Notes under the pieces: model-generated
Told to the model about the DNA's origin: nothing
Databases searched by the model: none
What the model saw: the letters and a program-made list of their open reading frames with translations, nothing else
Program-made: the position numbers and the translations under genes
Part shown: positions 43,653 through 53,425 of the stretch, piece after piece
Numbering within the stretch: position 1 is the stretch's first letter
How the letters are laid out: each line of letters begins with the position of its first letter
From: Hydrogenobacter hydrogenophilus
GTDB lineage: Bacteria > Aquificota > Aquificia > Aquificales > Aquificaceae
DNA: 64,000 nt
Assembly: GCF_900215655.1 (NCBI RefSeq)
Contig: NZ_OBEN01000001.1
Coordinates: 124,001 to 188,000 of the forward strand
Direction: 5' to 3'

Positions 43653-44424
43653 GATAGAGAAACCAGTGGTTGGTTATGCGCGCTTTGGTAGGGTTTTAAA
43701 ATTCAACAAGTATCTTTTTCTACTTCAGCTTACGCTTCTGGTGTTCGTATTTGAATTTTTAGTGATTTTTTTTCTTGAAGATTACTTTAAGGTTTTATCT
43801 AACATTGCAAGAAGAATTTTGGAGGATAGCTATACTGGAAGTTATAAATTCTTAAACCTTACGCTTGAATATTCTGTATCACATGGAAGACTACCCACCC
43901 TGCAAGAATCTTTTACTTACCTTATTTTAAGCCTTTTATTCTTACTGTTTCTAATAAGAAAACTCAATCCACTGCCCAAGTATATTTCCGCATGGTTTAT
44001 ATACATAGCCTTTGTGTATTTTGTATCTTCTTGCTATTTTGTGCTCTTTTTAGACAGTTTTCCTTACACAGAAAGAGATTTTGCTACACTCTACATCCTC
44101 CAGCAGATGGGAGTTTTCATCTTTATACCCTTTGTTCTTGGTCTTTCTTTGTCCATATTCACTTTTAGCTGGCTAAATCTTCTGTTAAACGCAATTACTA
44201 TATCTCTTAGCCTTATGTATTCTTCCGTTTTTGGTGGTGTTAGGTATATAGTATTCGCTTACATTTTAAAGAATTTCTCTTATATACACATGCCAGCTAT
44301 GTTTTTTCTCTTTGGTCCTCTTTTGGATTTTATATACATAGTTTCTTTTTACTCCCTTTGTCTTTACATGACCTTAAGGCTTCTTCAAAAAAGGCGGGAG
44401 GCTTTTTACCAATGGGGGTTCTGA
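43609..44424 (+). CDS. Polytopic membrane protein of the polysaccharide locus
   Basis: 271 aa with about six hydrophobic segments (near residues 36-58, 105-120, 127-152, 170-190, 195-225, 240-258). No family recognised. It overlaps the barrel gene by 44 bp; a start further downstream, just before the first membrane segment, is possible. It may be a synthase partner or an acyl-transfer-type accessory (inference). Confidence 0.65.
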   Translation: MKSMAFKQAYSKSFEIEKPVVGYARFGRVLKFNKYLFLLQLTLLVFVFEFLVIFFLEDYFKVLSNIARRILEDSYTGSYKFLNLTLEYSVSHGRLPTLQESFTYLILSLLFLLFLIRKLNPLPKYISAWFIYIAFVYFVSSCYFVLFLDSFPYTERDFATLYILQQMGVFIFIPFVLGLSLSIFTFSWLNLLLNAITISLSLMYSSVFGGVRYIVFAYILKNFSYIHMPAMFFLFGPLLDFIYIVSFYSLCLYMTLRLLQKRREAFYQWGF

Positions 44425-45671
44425 TATTCCTTTTAAAAACATACATGGTTTTCCTAATGCTCTTTCTTTTTCTTTATCTTATAAGACACTACTTTTTTAC
44501 TTTAAACAGGGCTCTTGGCAAACAGAGGCTTTACTATCAAGATGTGTTGGACGAAGACCTACCTACTGTATCTGTTTTGGTTCCCATGCATAACGAAGAA
44601 AAGGTAGCCAGACATATACTGGACCTCCTTATTGCATCAGATTACCCAAAGGAAAAGTTAGAGATCATACCCATAAATGACCACTCAACAGATAAAACCA
44701 AAGAGATCCTTAATGAGTACGCTCAAAAGCATCCTTTTATAAAACCTTTACATAGGTATGGGGACTTACCACGAGGCAAACAGAACGGTTTAAATGACGC
44801 TCTAAAAATAGCAAAAGGGGAGGTAATAATAGTTTACGACGCAGATTACCTTCCACCCAAAGGACAAATTAGGATTTTAGCTACAGCTTTCAAAGATCCG
44901 CAGGTGGGTGCAGTCATGGGAAGAGTTGTTCCCATAAACGCCGGAAAGAACTTGCTTACGAGACTTCTTGATATGGAAAGGTCGGGTGGCTATCAGGTAG
45001 ACCAACAGGCAAGGTATAACTTAAACCTGATACCTCAATTTGGAGGCACAGTTGGTGGTTTTAGAAAGAACTTGGTCGTAAACTTAGGTGGATTTGATGC
45101 GAGGATTCTGGCTGAAGATACAGAATTAACCTATAAGCTTTATCTGAATGGCTATAAAGTTGCTTACGCGAACAGTGCAGAGTGTTATGAGGAAGCACCG
45201 GAAGACTGGAATGTAAGAGCAAGACAGTTAAGAAGGTGGTCAAGGGGACATAATCAGGTGATGTTTAAGTATCTTCTACCTACGCTCCTCTCTAAAAAAC
45301 TCAGCTTTTGGCAAAAGGTAGACGGTTTGTTGCTTCTCACCGTATATATGCAACCTTTTATGATCTTTTTGGGCTTGCTTGATTCTCTTTTACTCTTTTT
45401 CCTTGGTGAGATGGAAATAACAAGCTCTTATCTTTTTTTACTTTTCATATTTGCTCATAACTCCTTTGGGAACTTTGCTCCCTTCTTTGAGGTAGGCACT
45501 GCGCTGGTGCTTGATGGCGTAATGGAAAGGGTTTTTCTTTTGCCTTTGATGTTTTTTGAGTTCATCTTCAACATTATATATGCGTCTTTGGGTTTTATTG
45601 ATGCGCTGATAGACCTCATAATGAAAAGAACCGTAATTTGGCAGAAAACTGAGAGGTTTAGAAATGTCTGA
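44412..45671 (+). CDS. Processive family 2 glycosyltransferase
   Basis: 419 aa. One N-terminal and several C-terminal membrane helices surround a cytoplasmic GT2 domain. Expected residues: Asp90 (PINDHS), D143-A-D145, E235-D236 (LAEDTEL) and Q272-L-R-R-W276, the set seen in cellulose, hyaluronan and poly-GlcNAc (PgaC) synthases. It should polymerise and translocate a polysaccharide. ATG 44412 is preferred over a start 54 bp upstream because it begins right before the first helix. Confidence 0.88.
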   Translation: MGVLIFLLKTYMVFLMLFLFLYLIRHYFFTLNRALGKQRLYYQDVLDEDLPTVSVLVPMHNEEKVARHILDLLIASDYPKEKLEIIPINDHSTDKTKEILNEYAQKHPFIKPLHRYGDLPRGKQNGLNDALKIAKGEVIIVYDADYLPPKGQIRILATAFKDPQVGAVMGRVVPINAGKNLLTRLLDMERSGGYQVDQQARYNLNLIPQFGGTVGGFRKNLVVNLGGFDARILAEDTELTYKLYLNGYKVAYANSAECYEEAPEDWNVRARQLRRWSRGHNQVMFKYLLPTLLSKKLSFWQKVDGLLLLTVYMQPFMIFLGLLDSLLLFFLGEMEITSSYLFLLFIFAHNSFGNFAPFFEVGTALVLDGVMERVFLLPLMFFEFIFNIIYASLGFIDALIDLIMKRTVIWQKTERFRNV

Positions 45672-46596
45672 GGTATTTTTGTTAATCATAGCTTTTATCT
45701 TCCTTTTACTTTTACCTTTTTTGCCTTCTATCCTTGAGCTAATCTTCAAAAGAGACAAAGAACCCATCGCTATAGATCAACAGCGCACAAAGGAGCCCGA
45801 CTATTTTGGAAAAAGTTTTATCAAGCTTTTGACTACCGCTTTAAAAGACTTAAACATTCAAGAGATAGAAAAGCTTAAGCCTGTCTATCTAAAGCTCAAG
45901 TTAAACAGAGAAGAATGGGTAGGGTTTCTAAATGACGAAGGGTTAATAGAAAGCGTGGTAGATACGCCTGTGGTTTTTACCGAAGATACTGCCCTTTTGC
46001 AAAACCATATCTTCAAGAGGGAATTAGCGGTATTTGGAAACGCTGTATTCTTAAATACCTGCGCAGCAAGAAGTCTGTATGTGAAGGGTGATTGTTTTAT
46101 AGAAGCACCCGTTCGCATTGTGAGATGGGTGCATGTAGAAGGAAATCTTATCACAAAGTCTAAAGCAGACTTAGGTGTAAGTGTTTATGCTCTGGAAGTA
46201 AAAATAAGAAACAGAACAACCTTTAAAAGGGCTTATGCCAAAAAGATTGACACATCAGACGAGCCTCTTCTTGATAAAAAAAATATGCCGGAAGAAAGGA
46301 CTATAAACATAAAGGGAAGCCTTGGCGTAAAAGGTGGTATAACCATAGGTGGTAAAGAAAGGCCTGTTGTAGTAAATGGGGACCTTTTCTCTGATGGTGA
46401 TGTACAAATAGAAGGGAATGTATGGGTAAAAGGGAATGTGTTCAGTCAAAGTAGTATAACTCTTAAAAACGGGGTAGTTATAGGATTAGAAGGTAAAGTA
46501 AAATCAGTAGTAGCAAGAGGTAAAATATTCATAAAAGGACCATTTAGGATTTACGGATATCTACACAGTGAAAAGCTTGTGGAGGCAAGACCTTGA
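45664..46596 (+). CDS. Membrane-anchored beta-helix (bactofilin-like) protein
   Basis: 310 aa. One N-terminal membrane helix (VFLLIIAFIFLLLLPFLP), a linker, then short repeated beta turns: YVKGDCFIEAPVRIV, NIKGSLGVKGGITIGG, VVVNGDLFSDGDVQIEGNV and IFIKGPFRIYGYL. This is the pattern of bactofilins and similar polymer-forming right-handed helices. It may form a scaffold for the synthase. It overlaps genes on both sides by 4-8 bp. Confidence 0.65.
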   Translation: MSEVFLLIIAFIFLLLLPFLPSILELIFKRDKEPIAIDQQRTKEPDYFGKSFIKLLTTALKDLNIQEIEKLKPVYLKLKLNREEWVGFLNDEGLIESVVDTPVVFTEDTALLQNHIFKRELAVFGNAVFLNTCAARSLYVKGDCFIEAPVRIVRWVHVEGNLITKSKADLGVSVYALEVKIRNRTTFKRAYAKKIDTSDEPLLDKKNMPEERTINIKGSLGVKGGITIGGKERPVVVNGDLFSDGDVQIEGNVWVKGNVFSQSSITLKNGVVIGLEGKVKSVVARGKIFIKGPFRIYGYLHSEKLVEARP

Positions 46597-48395
46597 GAAA
46601 GGGATTTATTCTTTTTATTACACTCATACTCTTGTTTATCATCTTGAAAACACTATTACCCCTTTATTCTCTAAAATGGGACAAAGATATAGAAGTGCTG
46701 GTAGTTTATGGAAAAAAAGGTTATCAGGTGGACGCCTTTAAAAGCGCACTTGAAGAAGAGGGAGTGCCCCACAGGCTTGTAGATGTAAAAACCCTTTTAT
46801 CAGAAGATCCGCAAAGGTTAGCCAAGTACAAGCCTGCAATTATCATACCAGACGGGACCTTACAGTATGTAAATCCAAGCGCCATAAGGTGGTTTGAGGA
46901 TTATCTAACACACGGAGGGAATTTGTTTATTTCTCAAGATGCTGGTATAAAAAACTATGCAGGAGCATACTTAAGGTCCGCTATTTTTAGTCCTTTGCTG
47001 GGCATAAATTACATCCTTTATGAAAAATTAAGAGCAGGTAGCTACTCAAAAGGATATGTAAAGGTGCTGGATAGAGATCTTGAAATAACTCCGGGTAAAT
47101 TAGACAAAGAACAAAGACTTGTAACAGGATACATGTATAAAGAGCTAACTTACCCTTATGTCAAAACAGAAGACAGGAGCTTTGGTGGGAAAACTCTCGC
47201 AGTTGTGGTGGATAAAAAGGACGGTAGTCAATACAAAGCATTAGTTTGGAGCAAATATAGGCAAGGATACATTTTCTACTCTTCTCTACCCCTTGGACAT
47301 TTTAAGGCTTATTCAGATGACTTGTTTCTAAGGTCAAACTTGAGATACTTTCTTTTCAAACTGGCAGAAGTTCCACACCTTGTGAACACTCCCAAAGGTA
47401 AAGGAGGGTTCGTTATTAACTGGCACATAGATGCTAACCTTGACTGGACATCTATACCTATGATGATGGAAAAAGGTTATCTCAGAAAGGGTTTGGAGTA
47501 TTCTCTTCACATCACCGCAGGACCATTCAGGGACAAGCCGGGTGATAATCTTGGCTTTGATGCTTGTGGAAAAGGTGAAAGGTATGTGAAGATGCTTATG
47601 TCTTACGGTGTTATAGGTTCTCACGGTGGATGGGCTCACAACTGGTTTGCTTATGGAATACTTAGCGGAAAACTGGATCAAAAGGACATCTATGAGTACA
47701 TTGAAAAGAACAATCGCTGTCTTGAGTCCATAACGGGCTACAAGATAAGGGAATACTCCGCTCCTAACGGTGTTCATCCTCAGCCAGAGACCACTAAAGC
47801 TCTTGAAAAGCTCGGTTTTGTAGCTTACTACTATACGGGTGATAGTGGTTCATCTCCCAACAGGACTTTCATAAACGGTAAAATGGTATCCTCAAAGGTT
47901 ATAGCCTTTCCTATATCTCCTTACGAAGAATCCGCCTCTCTTTACGAGATGTACCAAAAGGGTATTAGCGAAGAGGAAGTTTATAGGTTTTTAAAGTCTC
48001 TTGCAGATTTTTCTGCAGAAACAAAACAGATAAGGCTTTTCTACTCTCATCCTTACGACATTCCCCTGTATCCTTCTGCTGTTCTCAAAGCTATAGATTA
48101 CTGGCAACAAAAGGAAAGGGAAGGTCTATTGGAAATACACTCCATGAGCTACTTTGCGGACTTCCTTTTGAGATTTTTAAAAACGGAGTATAGTTTTAGG
48201 AAAAAGGGTGATGAATTAGTTGTGCGACTCAAAAACCCGGAAGGATTAAAAGACATAGCTATTGCTGTACCGCGCTATTACGGAAAGGTTTTAAGTTTTC
48301 CCAAAGAAGCTGTCTTTATTTCTCAGGATGAACACTTCTACTACTTTTATCTTCAAAAAGACGAAGAACTTGACCTTTCTTTCAAATTCCATTAA
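46593..48395 (+). CDS. Membrane-anchored polysaccharide deacetylase-like protein
   Basis: 600 aa. An N-terminal anchor (residues ~5-25), a Rossmann/GATase1-like domain (about 33-260: VLVVYGKKGYQVDAFKSAL, GNLFISQDAG), then a CE4-like domain. Candidate metal and catalytic residues: H278-x-D280 (NWHIDAN), H344 and H349 (SHGGWAHNW, spacing one longer than the usual HxxxH), YSAPNG (388-393) for the RPPYG motif, and YSHPYD near 455. It probably N-deacetylates the polymer in the periplasm. Confidence 0.72.
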   Translation: MRKGFILFITLILLFIILKTLLPLYSLKWDKDIEVLVVYGKKGYQVDAFKSALEEEGVPHRLVDVKTLLSEDPQRLAKYKPAIIIPDGTLQYVNPSAIRWFEDYLTHGGNLFISQDAGIKNYAGAYLRSAIFSPLLGINYILYEKLRAGSYSKGYVKVLDRDLEITPGKLDKEQRLVTGYMYKELTYPYVKTEDRSFGGKTLAVVVDKKDGSQYKALVWSKYRQGYIFYSSLPLGHFKAYSDDLFLRSNLRYFLFKLAEVPHLVNTPKGKGGFVINWHIDANLDWTSIPMMMEKGYLRKGLEYSLHITAGPFRDKPGDNLGFDACGKGERYVKMLMSYGVIGSHGGWAHNWFAYGILSGKLDQKDIYEYIEKNNRCLESITGYKIREYSAPNGVHPQPETTKALEKLGFVAYYYTGDSGSSPNRTFINGKMVSSKVIAFPISPYEESASLYEMYQKGISEEEVYRFLKSLADFSAETKQIRLFYSHPYDIPLYPSAVLKAIDYWQQKEREGLLEIHSMSYFADFLLRFLKTEYSFRKKGDELVVRLKNPEGLKDIAIAVPRYYGKVLSFPKEAVFISQDEHFYYFYLQKDEELDLSFKFH

Positions 48396-48404
48396 CATAA
48401 GGTT

Positions 48405-49202
48405 ATGAAACTCCTCTTGATAGCTTTGCTTTTTATAAAACTTTCCTTTTCACATTCTGTCCTTGACATCATCAACAATTCGTATGTAGTGCCTTACTTT
48501 TTAAACCTTACCGCTATCAACCTACTTCCATCTGACCCAGAAAAAGTCAAAAGCTACATAAGATGGTATTTGGATCATCTTAACTATCCAGATAAATACG
48601 GTTTGACAGGGACTATTTATGATTACTACATAACAGAAAACTCAGAGGTCCCTTTGTACACGTACGATTCTGCAGATTCTTACTCTGCTACTTTTCTTTT
48701 CCTTACTTACCTTTACGCAGAAAGAACTAATGACTACCAACCCGTAAGAGAAAATCTGCGAAAGTTAAAAGATGTAGCTTATGTGATAGCTTATCTGCAA
48801 GATACGGACGGACTTATAAAAGCTCTACCTTATGTGAACCTCAAGTATCTTGTGGATAACATAGAAGATGTATGCGGACTTAGGGCTTTTTCATTACTGC
48901 TGTGGAAGTTGAAAGACCCTGATTGGCACTATTACTTCACACTCTCTCATAATGTAGAAAGCTCTGTGATAAAAAATTTAATGTGGCGCGGCAGCGTAGC
49001 ATGGGCTAAACTTGATGATAAGCTCTTTATTGCAGGCAATTCCGTAGTGTATCCAGATCTTTATGCCAAGGCGGTTTTTTACAGCTTTTTAGGTAGGACT
49101 GTTCCTGATGAGTGGGCAAGTAGGTTTGACTATTTTCAGAGAACGGTGATGCGCATAGTAAAAAACAGATGTTTCAGCATCCGTAGTTCAGCTTACTTCT
49201 AA
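48405..49202 (+). CDS. Secreted alpha/alpha-toroid glycosidase-like protein, probably C-terminally truncated
   Basis: 265 aa. Signal peptide LLLIALLFIKLSFS. The body is helical, with DSADSYSATFLFLTYLY, a pattern like six-hairpin glycosidases. No catalytic pair is securely assigned. The end (RIVKNRCFSIRSSAYF) lies exactly where the hydrogenase remnants begin and overlaps them by 15 bp, so the original 3' part may be lost. Confidence 0.5.
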   Translation: MKLLLIALLFIKLSFSHSVLDIINNSYVVPYFLNLTAINLLPSDPEKVKSYIRWYLDHLNYPDKYGLTGTIYDYYITENSEVPLYTYDSADSYSATFLFLTYLYAERTNDYQPVRENLRKLKDVAYVIAYLQDTDGLIKALPYVNLKYLVDNIEDVCGLRAFSLLLWKLKDPDWHYYFTLSHNVESSVIKNLMWRGSVAWAKLDDKLFIAGNSVVYPDLYAKAVFYSFLGRTVPDEWASRFDYFQRTVMRIVKNRCFSIRSSAYF

Positions 49203-50613
49203 AACTGCATTCCAAACTTTTTGAACAATTCCCTTAGGAAGTAGAAAAGTTAAGATCACAAGTACCATTAGAATAAACGCTGGCAAAAGCAACATAAAGG
49301 GGTGTACTTTCTCTTCTTTCTTATCACCTTCACCAAAAAGCATAGGAAGAACTTGATAAAAAATTCCTGCAAATGCCAAAGAAAGAGAGAGAAGCACCAA
49401 CACGCCCAATGATGGACTCTTCTGCACTATGCCCACAACCGTATACATTTTACTTAAAAAAGTAGAAAAGGGGGGAAAACCAGATATGCTTGCCAAACCA
49501 AAAGTAAGAATAAAAGCTGTCCCTTTCATACTTTTGTATAAGCCCTTTACCTCGTCCATTTTCCTTTTATGCAAAAGGGAAAGCACATTTCCAGCAGCCA
49601 TAAAAAGAACACCCTTACTGAGAGCATGAAACAGTATATGAAGCAAAGCACCAAAAGCAGCAAAACCACCCACACTCAAGCCTAAAGAGATAAAGCCTAT
49701 ATTTTCCATTGAGGAATAGGCAAAAAGTCTTTTATACTCACTCTGTTTAAGCATAATAAGACTTGAAAGCAGTAATGTAAGCAAGCCAAAGAAGAGGAGA
49801 AAATCGCTTGCATAATCTATACCTGCCTTTCTATTTATCTGATAGAACCTAACTACACCCAAAAGGGCTGTGTTTAGAAGAACACCGGATAGCAAAGCGC
49901 TTATTGGGCTAGGTGCTTGCGAGTGAGCGTCAGGTAGCCAGTTGTGCATGGGTGCTAAACCAGCCTTTGTACCAAAACCTACCAGTGCCAATAAGAAGGA
50001 CAGGAACAGCAATTTTTTATCAAGCTTTTCCGCAACCATAAGAATGTCAACAAAGGAAAGGGAACGCAAGCTTTCTCCGTATACTCCAACTGTTGCGTAA
50101 TACATGATAACGATTGCAAAAAGACCAATAGTTATACCCGTAGAACACATAATTACATACTTCCAGGAAGCTTCATAGGATTCCTTGCTCCTGTAAAAGG
50201 CTATAAGTAAGGCGGTGGCTAAAGTGGTAGCTTCAAGACCCACCCAGTAAATACCAATGTTGTTTGAAAGTATGGATACAAACATGCTGAGAATAAAGGC
50301 ATTTTTCCAGAAATAGTAATATCTAAAACGTCTCTTTGGTACACCATGACTTATCTCGGTTCTAATGTATCCAAAAGAATAAAGAGAAACAAAAAGTTCA
50401 AGGCAGGAAACAGTTAGTAGCAAAAGAGTTCAGAGGGTCAGTAAAGAGCAACCCATATAAATGTGGTGAGTAATTACCAATGTAAAAAATGTAACCTCCT
50501 GCAACAAATATACATGCGGATATAAGAACTTGGATGTAGGACATCTTATAGACATCAAGAAGAAGGGAAAGCAGCATACCCAAACATGACAATAAAAAGG
50601 GTAAATAAATCAT
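49188..50613 (-). pseudogene. HyfF-like membrane subunit, frameshifted
   Basis: Proton-pumping antiporter-like subunit of a hydrogenase-4/formate-hydrogenlyase-type complex. The N-terminal 67 residues (LLFTDPLNSFA) and the remaining 411 (SCLELFVSLYSFGYI; GLAPMHNWLPDAHSQAPSP) are in different frames. Removing one base in the A4 run at 50422-50425 (T4 on the coding strand) would restore a protein of 474 aa, the usual size. It overlaps the HyfE-like gene by ATGA. Confidence 0.8.
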
Positions 50614-51255
50614 TCCTTTAACACCTCCAATGCCTCAACTTTTATGTCTTCAAACTTTCTTTTTATGCGAAGTAGAAGCACAGAAGATATGAGTATGCTT
50701 ATGAATATGTCAAAGAGCACACCAAGCTCTACTATAAGTGGCATGCCAGTGGCAACACTGTTTGCTGCAAGAAATATGGCATTTTCCATTATAAGGAGAC
50801 CAAGTATCTGAGAAAAAAGCATTTTTCTTATAACCAGAAGCAAGCCCCCTATCAACAATGTTGAAAGAGACGACACAAAAACAAACCTTCCAAAGATGAA
50901 GTGAAGCTCTGTAAATTTTGTGGAAAGGGCAGAAGATGCCAACACGAAAAATCCAGACAGCACAACTGCAGAAGGTATACTTACAACCATATCTATCTCC
51001 CTCTCTTTACCTATTTTTTTTTAAAACTACAAATAACAACACAGGAATAATAAATCCTTTGAAAATAAGCGTTGCTAAAAAAGAAAGATAGAGATGTAAA
51101 ATGTTTGAATTTATAGCAACTATAAGTATATAAAAGGAAAGCATCCAAGATTGAAGCATGTTTAGGCTTACCGCAAACTTGAGGAAAGGAGAAGCCACAT
51201 TCAAAACAGCAGTCACCAGCACCATAAGTGCCAAAAAGCCCGCCAACTGTTCCAT
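50610..51255 (-). pseudogene. HyfE-like membrane subunit, frameshifted at A9
   Basis: The two halves, EQLAGFLALMVLVTAVLNV to VLLFVVLKK and MVVSIPSAVVLSGFF to the end, are in different frames across a run of nine A (51014-51022, coding strand A). With eight A the reading passes through KKIGKEREID into the second half, giving 214 aa, very near the 216 aa I recall for E. coli HyfE. Slippage on A9 might still yield full-length protein. Confidence 0.78.
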
Positions 51256-51256
51256 T

Positions 51257-52204
51257 CTATACCTCCATGGATAGCACGAGGGATACAAGTGATAGAACAA
51301 ATGCTACCGATAGCAGATTGGGTAACCTGAAAAGCCTCATTTTTGCATTCGCTGATTCTACAAAAGCAATCAAGGAGCTTAGAATGAGCATTTTCAAAAG
51401 ATAAAAGAGGAACGCTGGAATAAAGTAAAGAGCCGTCTGTGCCATATAAGGCATAGTCAATAGGACAATAAAACTCATGAATATAGTAAGCTTTAATTGG
51501 GAAGCATATTCAAAAAGGAGAAGATGAGTACCGCTTGCTTCTAATATGTTTGCCTCGTGTATCATGGTAAGCTCTAAATGGGTTTCTGGATTGTCAAAAG
51601 GTATGCGAGCGTTTTCTGCAAGTGTGAGTACAAAAAGACTTATAATAAGAAGAAAAAGTATGCTTATAGAGAAGTGTCCATGCCCAACAGTTAGCGACTT
51701 TACTTCCTCGCCAAGCCTTAAAAAAGCTACACTTATGTTCCACTCCTTAAAGTAAAGGCATACAGAGAAAAGCAGTAAAAGAAAAGCTGGTTCTGAAAGG
51801 CTACTGATGAACCATTCTCTGCTTGAACCCAATCCACCAAAAGAGCAACCCTGATCAAGAGCATAAAGAGTCATGAAAAATATGGAAAGGGATAACAGAT
51901 AGGCAAGTAGCATCGGATTTGAAGAGGTTATAAGAGGTTTAGCGTAAAATAAGGGAAGCGTAAAAACCAAAAGAAGGTTCGGTACAAGATACATAAAGGG
52001 GGCAATATGAGATATGATGGTAGCATCCTTTGAAAGTACTGTCTCCTTCTTAAACAGTTTGTGAAAGTTTCTGTAATACTGGAAAATACTTATACCCTTT
52101 TGTCCTCTTATCCTTTGTTTTAGTTTATGTATAAAACCAGCGAAGAATGGGGCAAGCAAAAGCACCGCTACACCTTCCAAAACAGATAAAGCCAACTCCA
52201 TCAT
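51257..52204 (-). CDS. HyfC/HycD-like membrane subunit
   Basis: 315 aa, apparently intact. NuoH-like quinone-loop family member of membrane-bound hydrogenases: IRGQKGISIFQYYRNFHKLF, ENARIPFDNPETHLELTMIHEA. About eight membrane helices. The start overlaps the HyfB-like stop (ATGA) and the stop lies 1 bp before the HyfE-like start, so operon structure is preserved although neighbours are broken. Confidence 0.85.
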   Translation of the reverse strand: MMELALSVLEGVAVLLLAPFFAGFIHKLKQRIRGQKGISIFQYYRNFHKLFKKETVLSKDATIISHIAPFMYLVPNLLLVFTLPLFYAKPLITSSNPMLLAYLLSLSIFFMTLYALDQGCSFGGLGSSREWFISSLSEPAFLLLLFSVCLYFKEWNISVAFLRLGEEVKSLTVGHGHFSISILFLLIISLFVLTLAENARIPFDNPETHLELTMIHEANILEASGTHLLLFEYASQLKLTIFMSFIVLLTMPYMAQTALYFIPAFLFYLLKMLILSSLIAFVESANAKMRLFRLPNLLSVAFVLSLVSLVLSMEV

Positions 52205-53424
52205 TTTTCTCCTATTACAAGCATGTAAAACAGGAAGCAAAACAGCAAAGTCAAAAATATGTAGCCTATGTATAGATTTATGTTTCCTGTTTGAATAAGA
52301 CTCCTAACATAGCTTGACACTTTCAAAACACTAATTGCCAAAGGTTTGTAAATCCACTTTTCAAAAACATCCATCACTTCTTCTTTGTAAAACAGGCTCT
52401 TTCTGAAGTATTTTTTAACATCCTCTTCAAAACTCACTTCCGAAAGTGATGAATAGAACATGGAAAACAACCTTCTTATGCTGTAGGTTTGAGAAAGCAC
52501 CGTTGCTTGTGCAGAGGAGTTTTCTTCATCAAGACCACACATCCATGTTTCGTACACCCTAACCTTTTTAGGTCTGAATAAGTAAAAGACTATGAGTAAA
52601 ATAAACAGCAAGAGTAATGAGAGGAATGTGGGCATATAGGACAGACCGTTAAGGTCAAGGGGGTAGCTGGAAGGGAATAATCCAGAAAGGATGTAAGGGT
52701 AAGTGCCAATGAGTATGGAGCATACAATAGGTATTCCTATAGCAAAAAGTTCAAAGTGGTTGGGTTTGTCCAATATATTTGCACCTCTGGACTTACCTAA
52801 AAAACAAGTCCAAGGAACTTAACAAAAGTTGCACCTATAAAAACACCGGAAAGTGCAAAAAGGGCAAGAATAAAGACAAAAACATAGCTCATTATATGAC
52901 CTTTTAGATAAAGCGAGAGAAAGAGCGCCTTGTAGAGCATTAACTCACTTAAAAACATATTGGAAGGCGGAAAGGCAGACATGTATAGAGAAGATATAAG
53001 CATAAAGAAAAATAATATGGGGCTTGCTTTATACAGTCCACCTAACCTGTTCATGCTGTACTCGTGGGTCATCTTTACCAAAAGCCCGGCACCCATAAAA
53101 AGAGAGCTTTTTAAAAGAGAGTGGTTTAAAAGATGCAAAAGCACAAAAGAAATAGCCAGAGAATAAACATGAGGAAGTCCCTCCAGCATAGCAAAGTATG
53201 CTACCCCCATACCAATTACTATCGATCCCATATTCTCTATACTTGAATAGGCAAGAAATCTTTTAACATCTCTATCAAGCAGGGCATGAAGGGCACCGTA
53301 AAAAAGGGAAAGGCCCCCTAATGACACAAGCAGAAGGCTTATTAAGATGTGAGGCTGTGAAGAAAATTCAAAAAGGAATCTGAATATCCCATAAATTGCC
53401 ACATTGAGCATAACGCCTGACATA
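52201..53424 (-). pseudogene. HyfB-like subunit, N-terminally deleted and frameshifted
   Basis: The piece begins inside the conserved MSGVM motif (near 53423); the first ~230 residues expected for HyfB are missing. It runs to FVKFLGLVF-stop at 52797 and then continues in another frame as FLGKSRGANILDKPNHFEL. Adding one base to the A6 run 52799-52804 (coding T) joins them. The junction upstream abuts a hydrogenase fragment on the opposite strand. Confidence 0.78.
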
Positions 53425-53425
53425 T

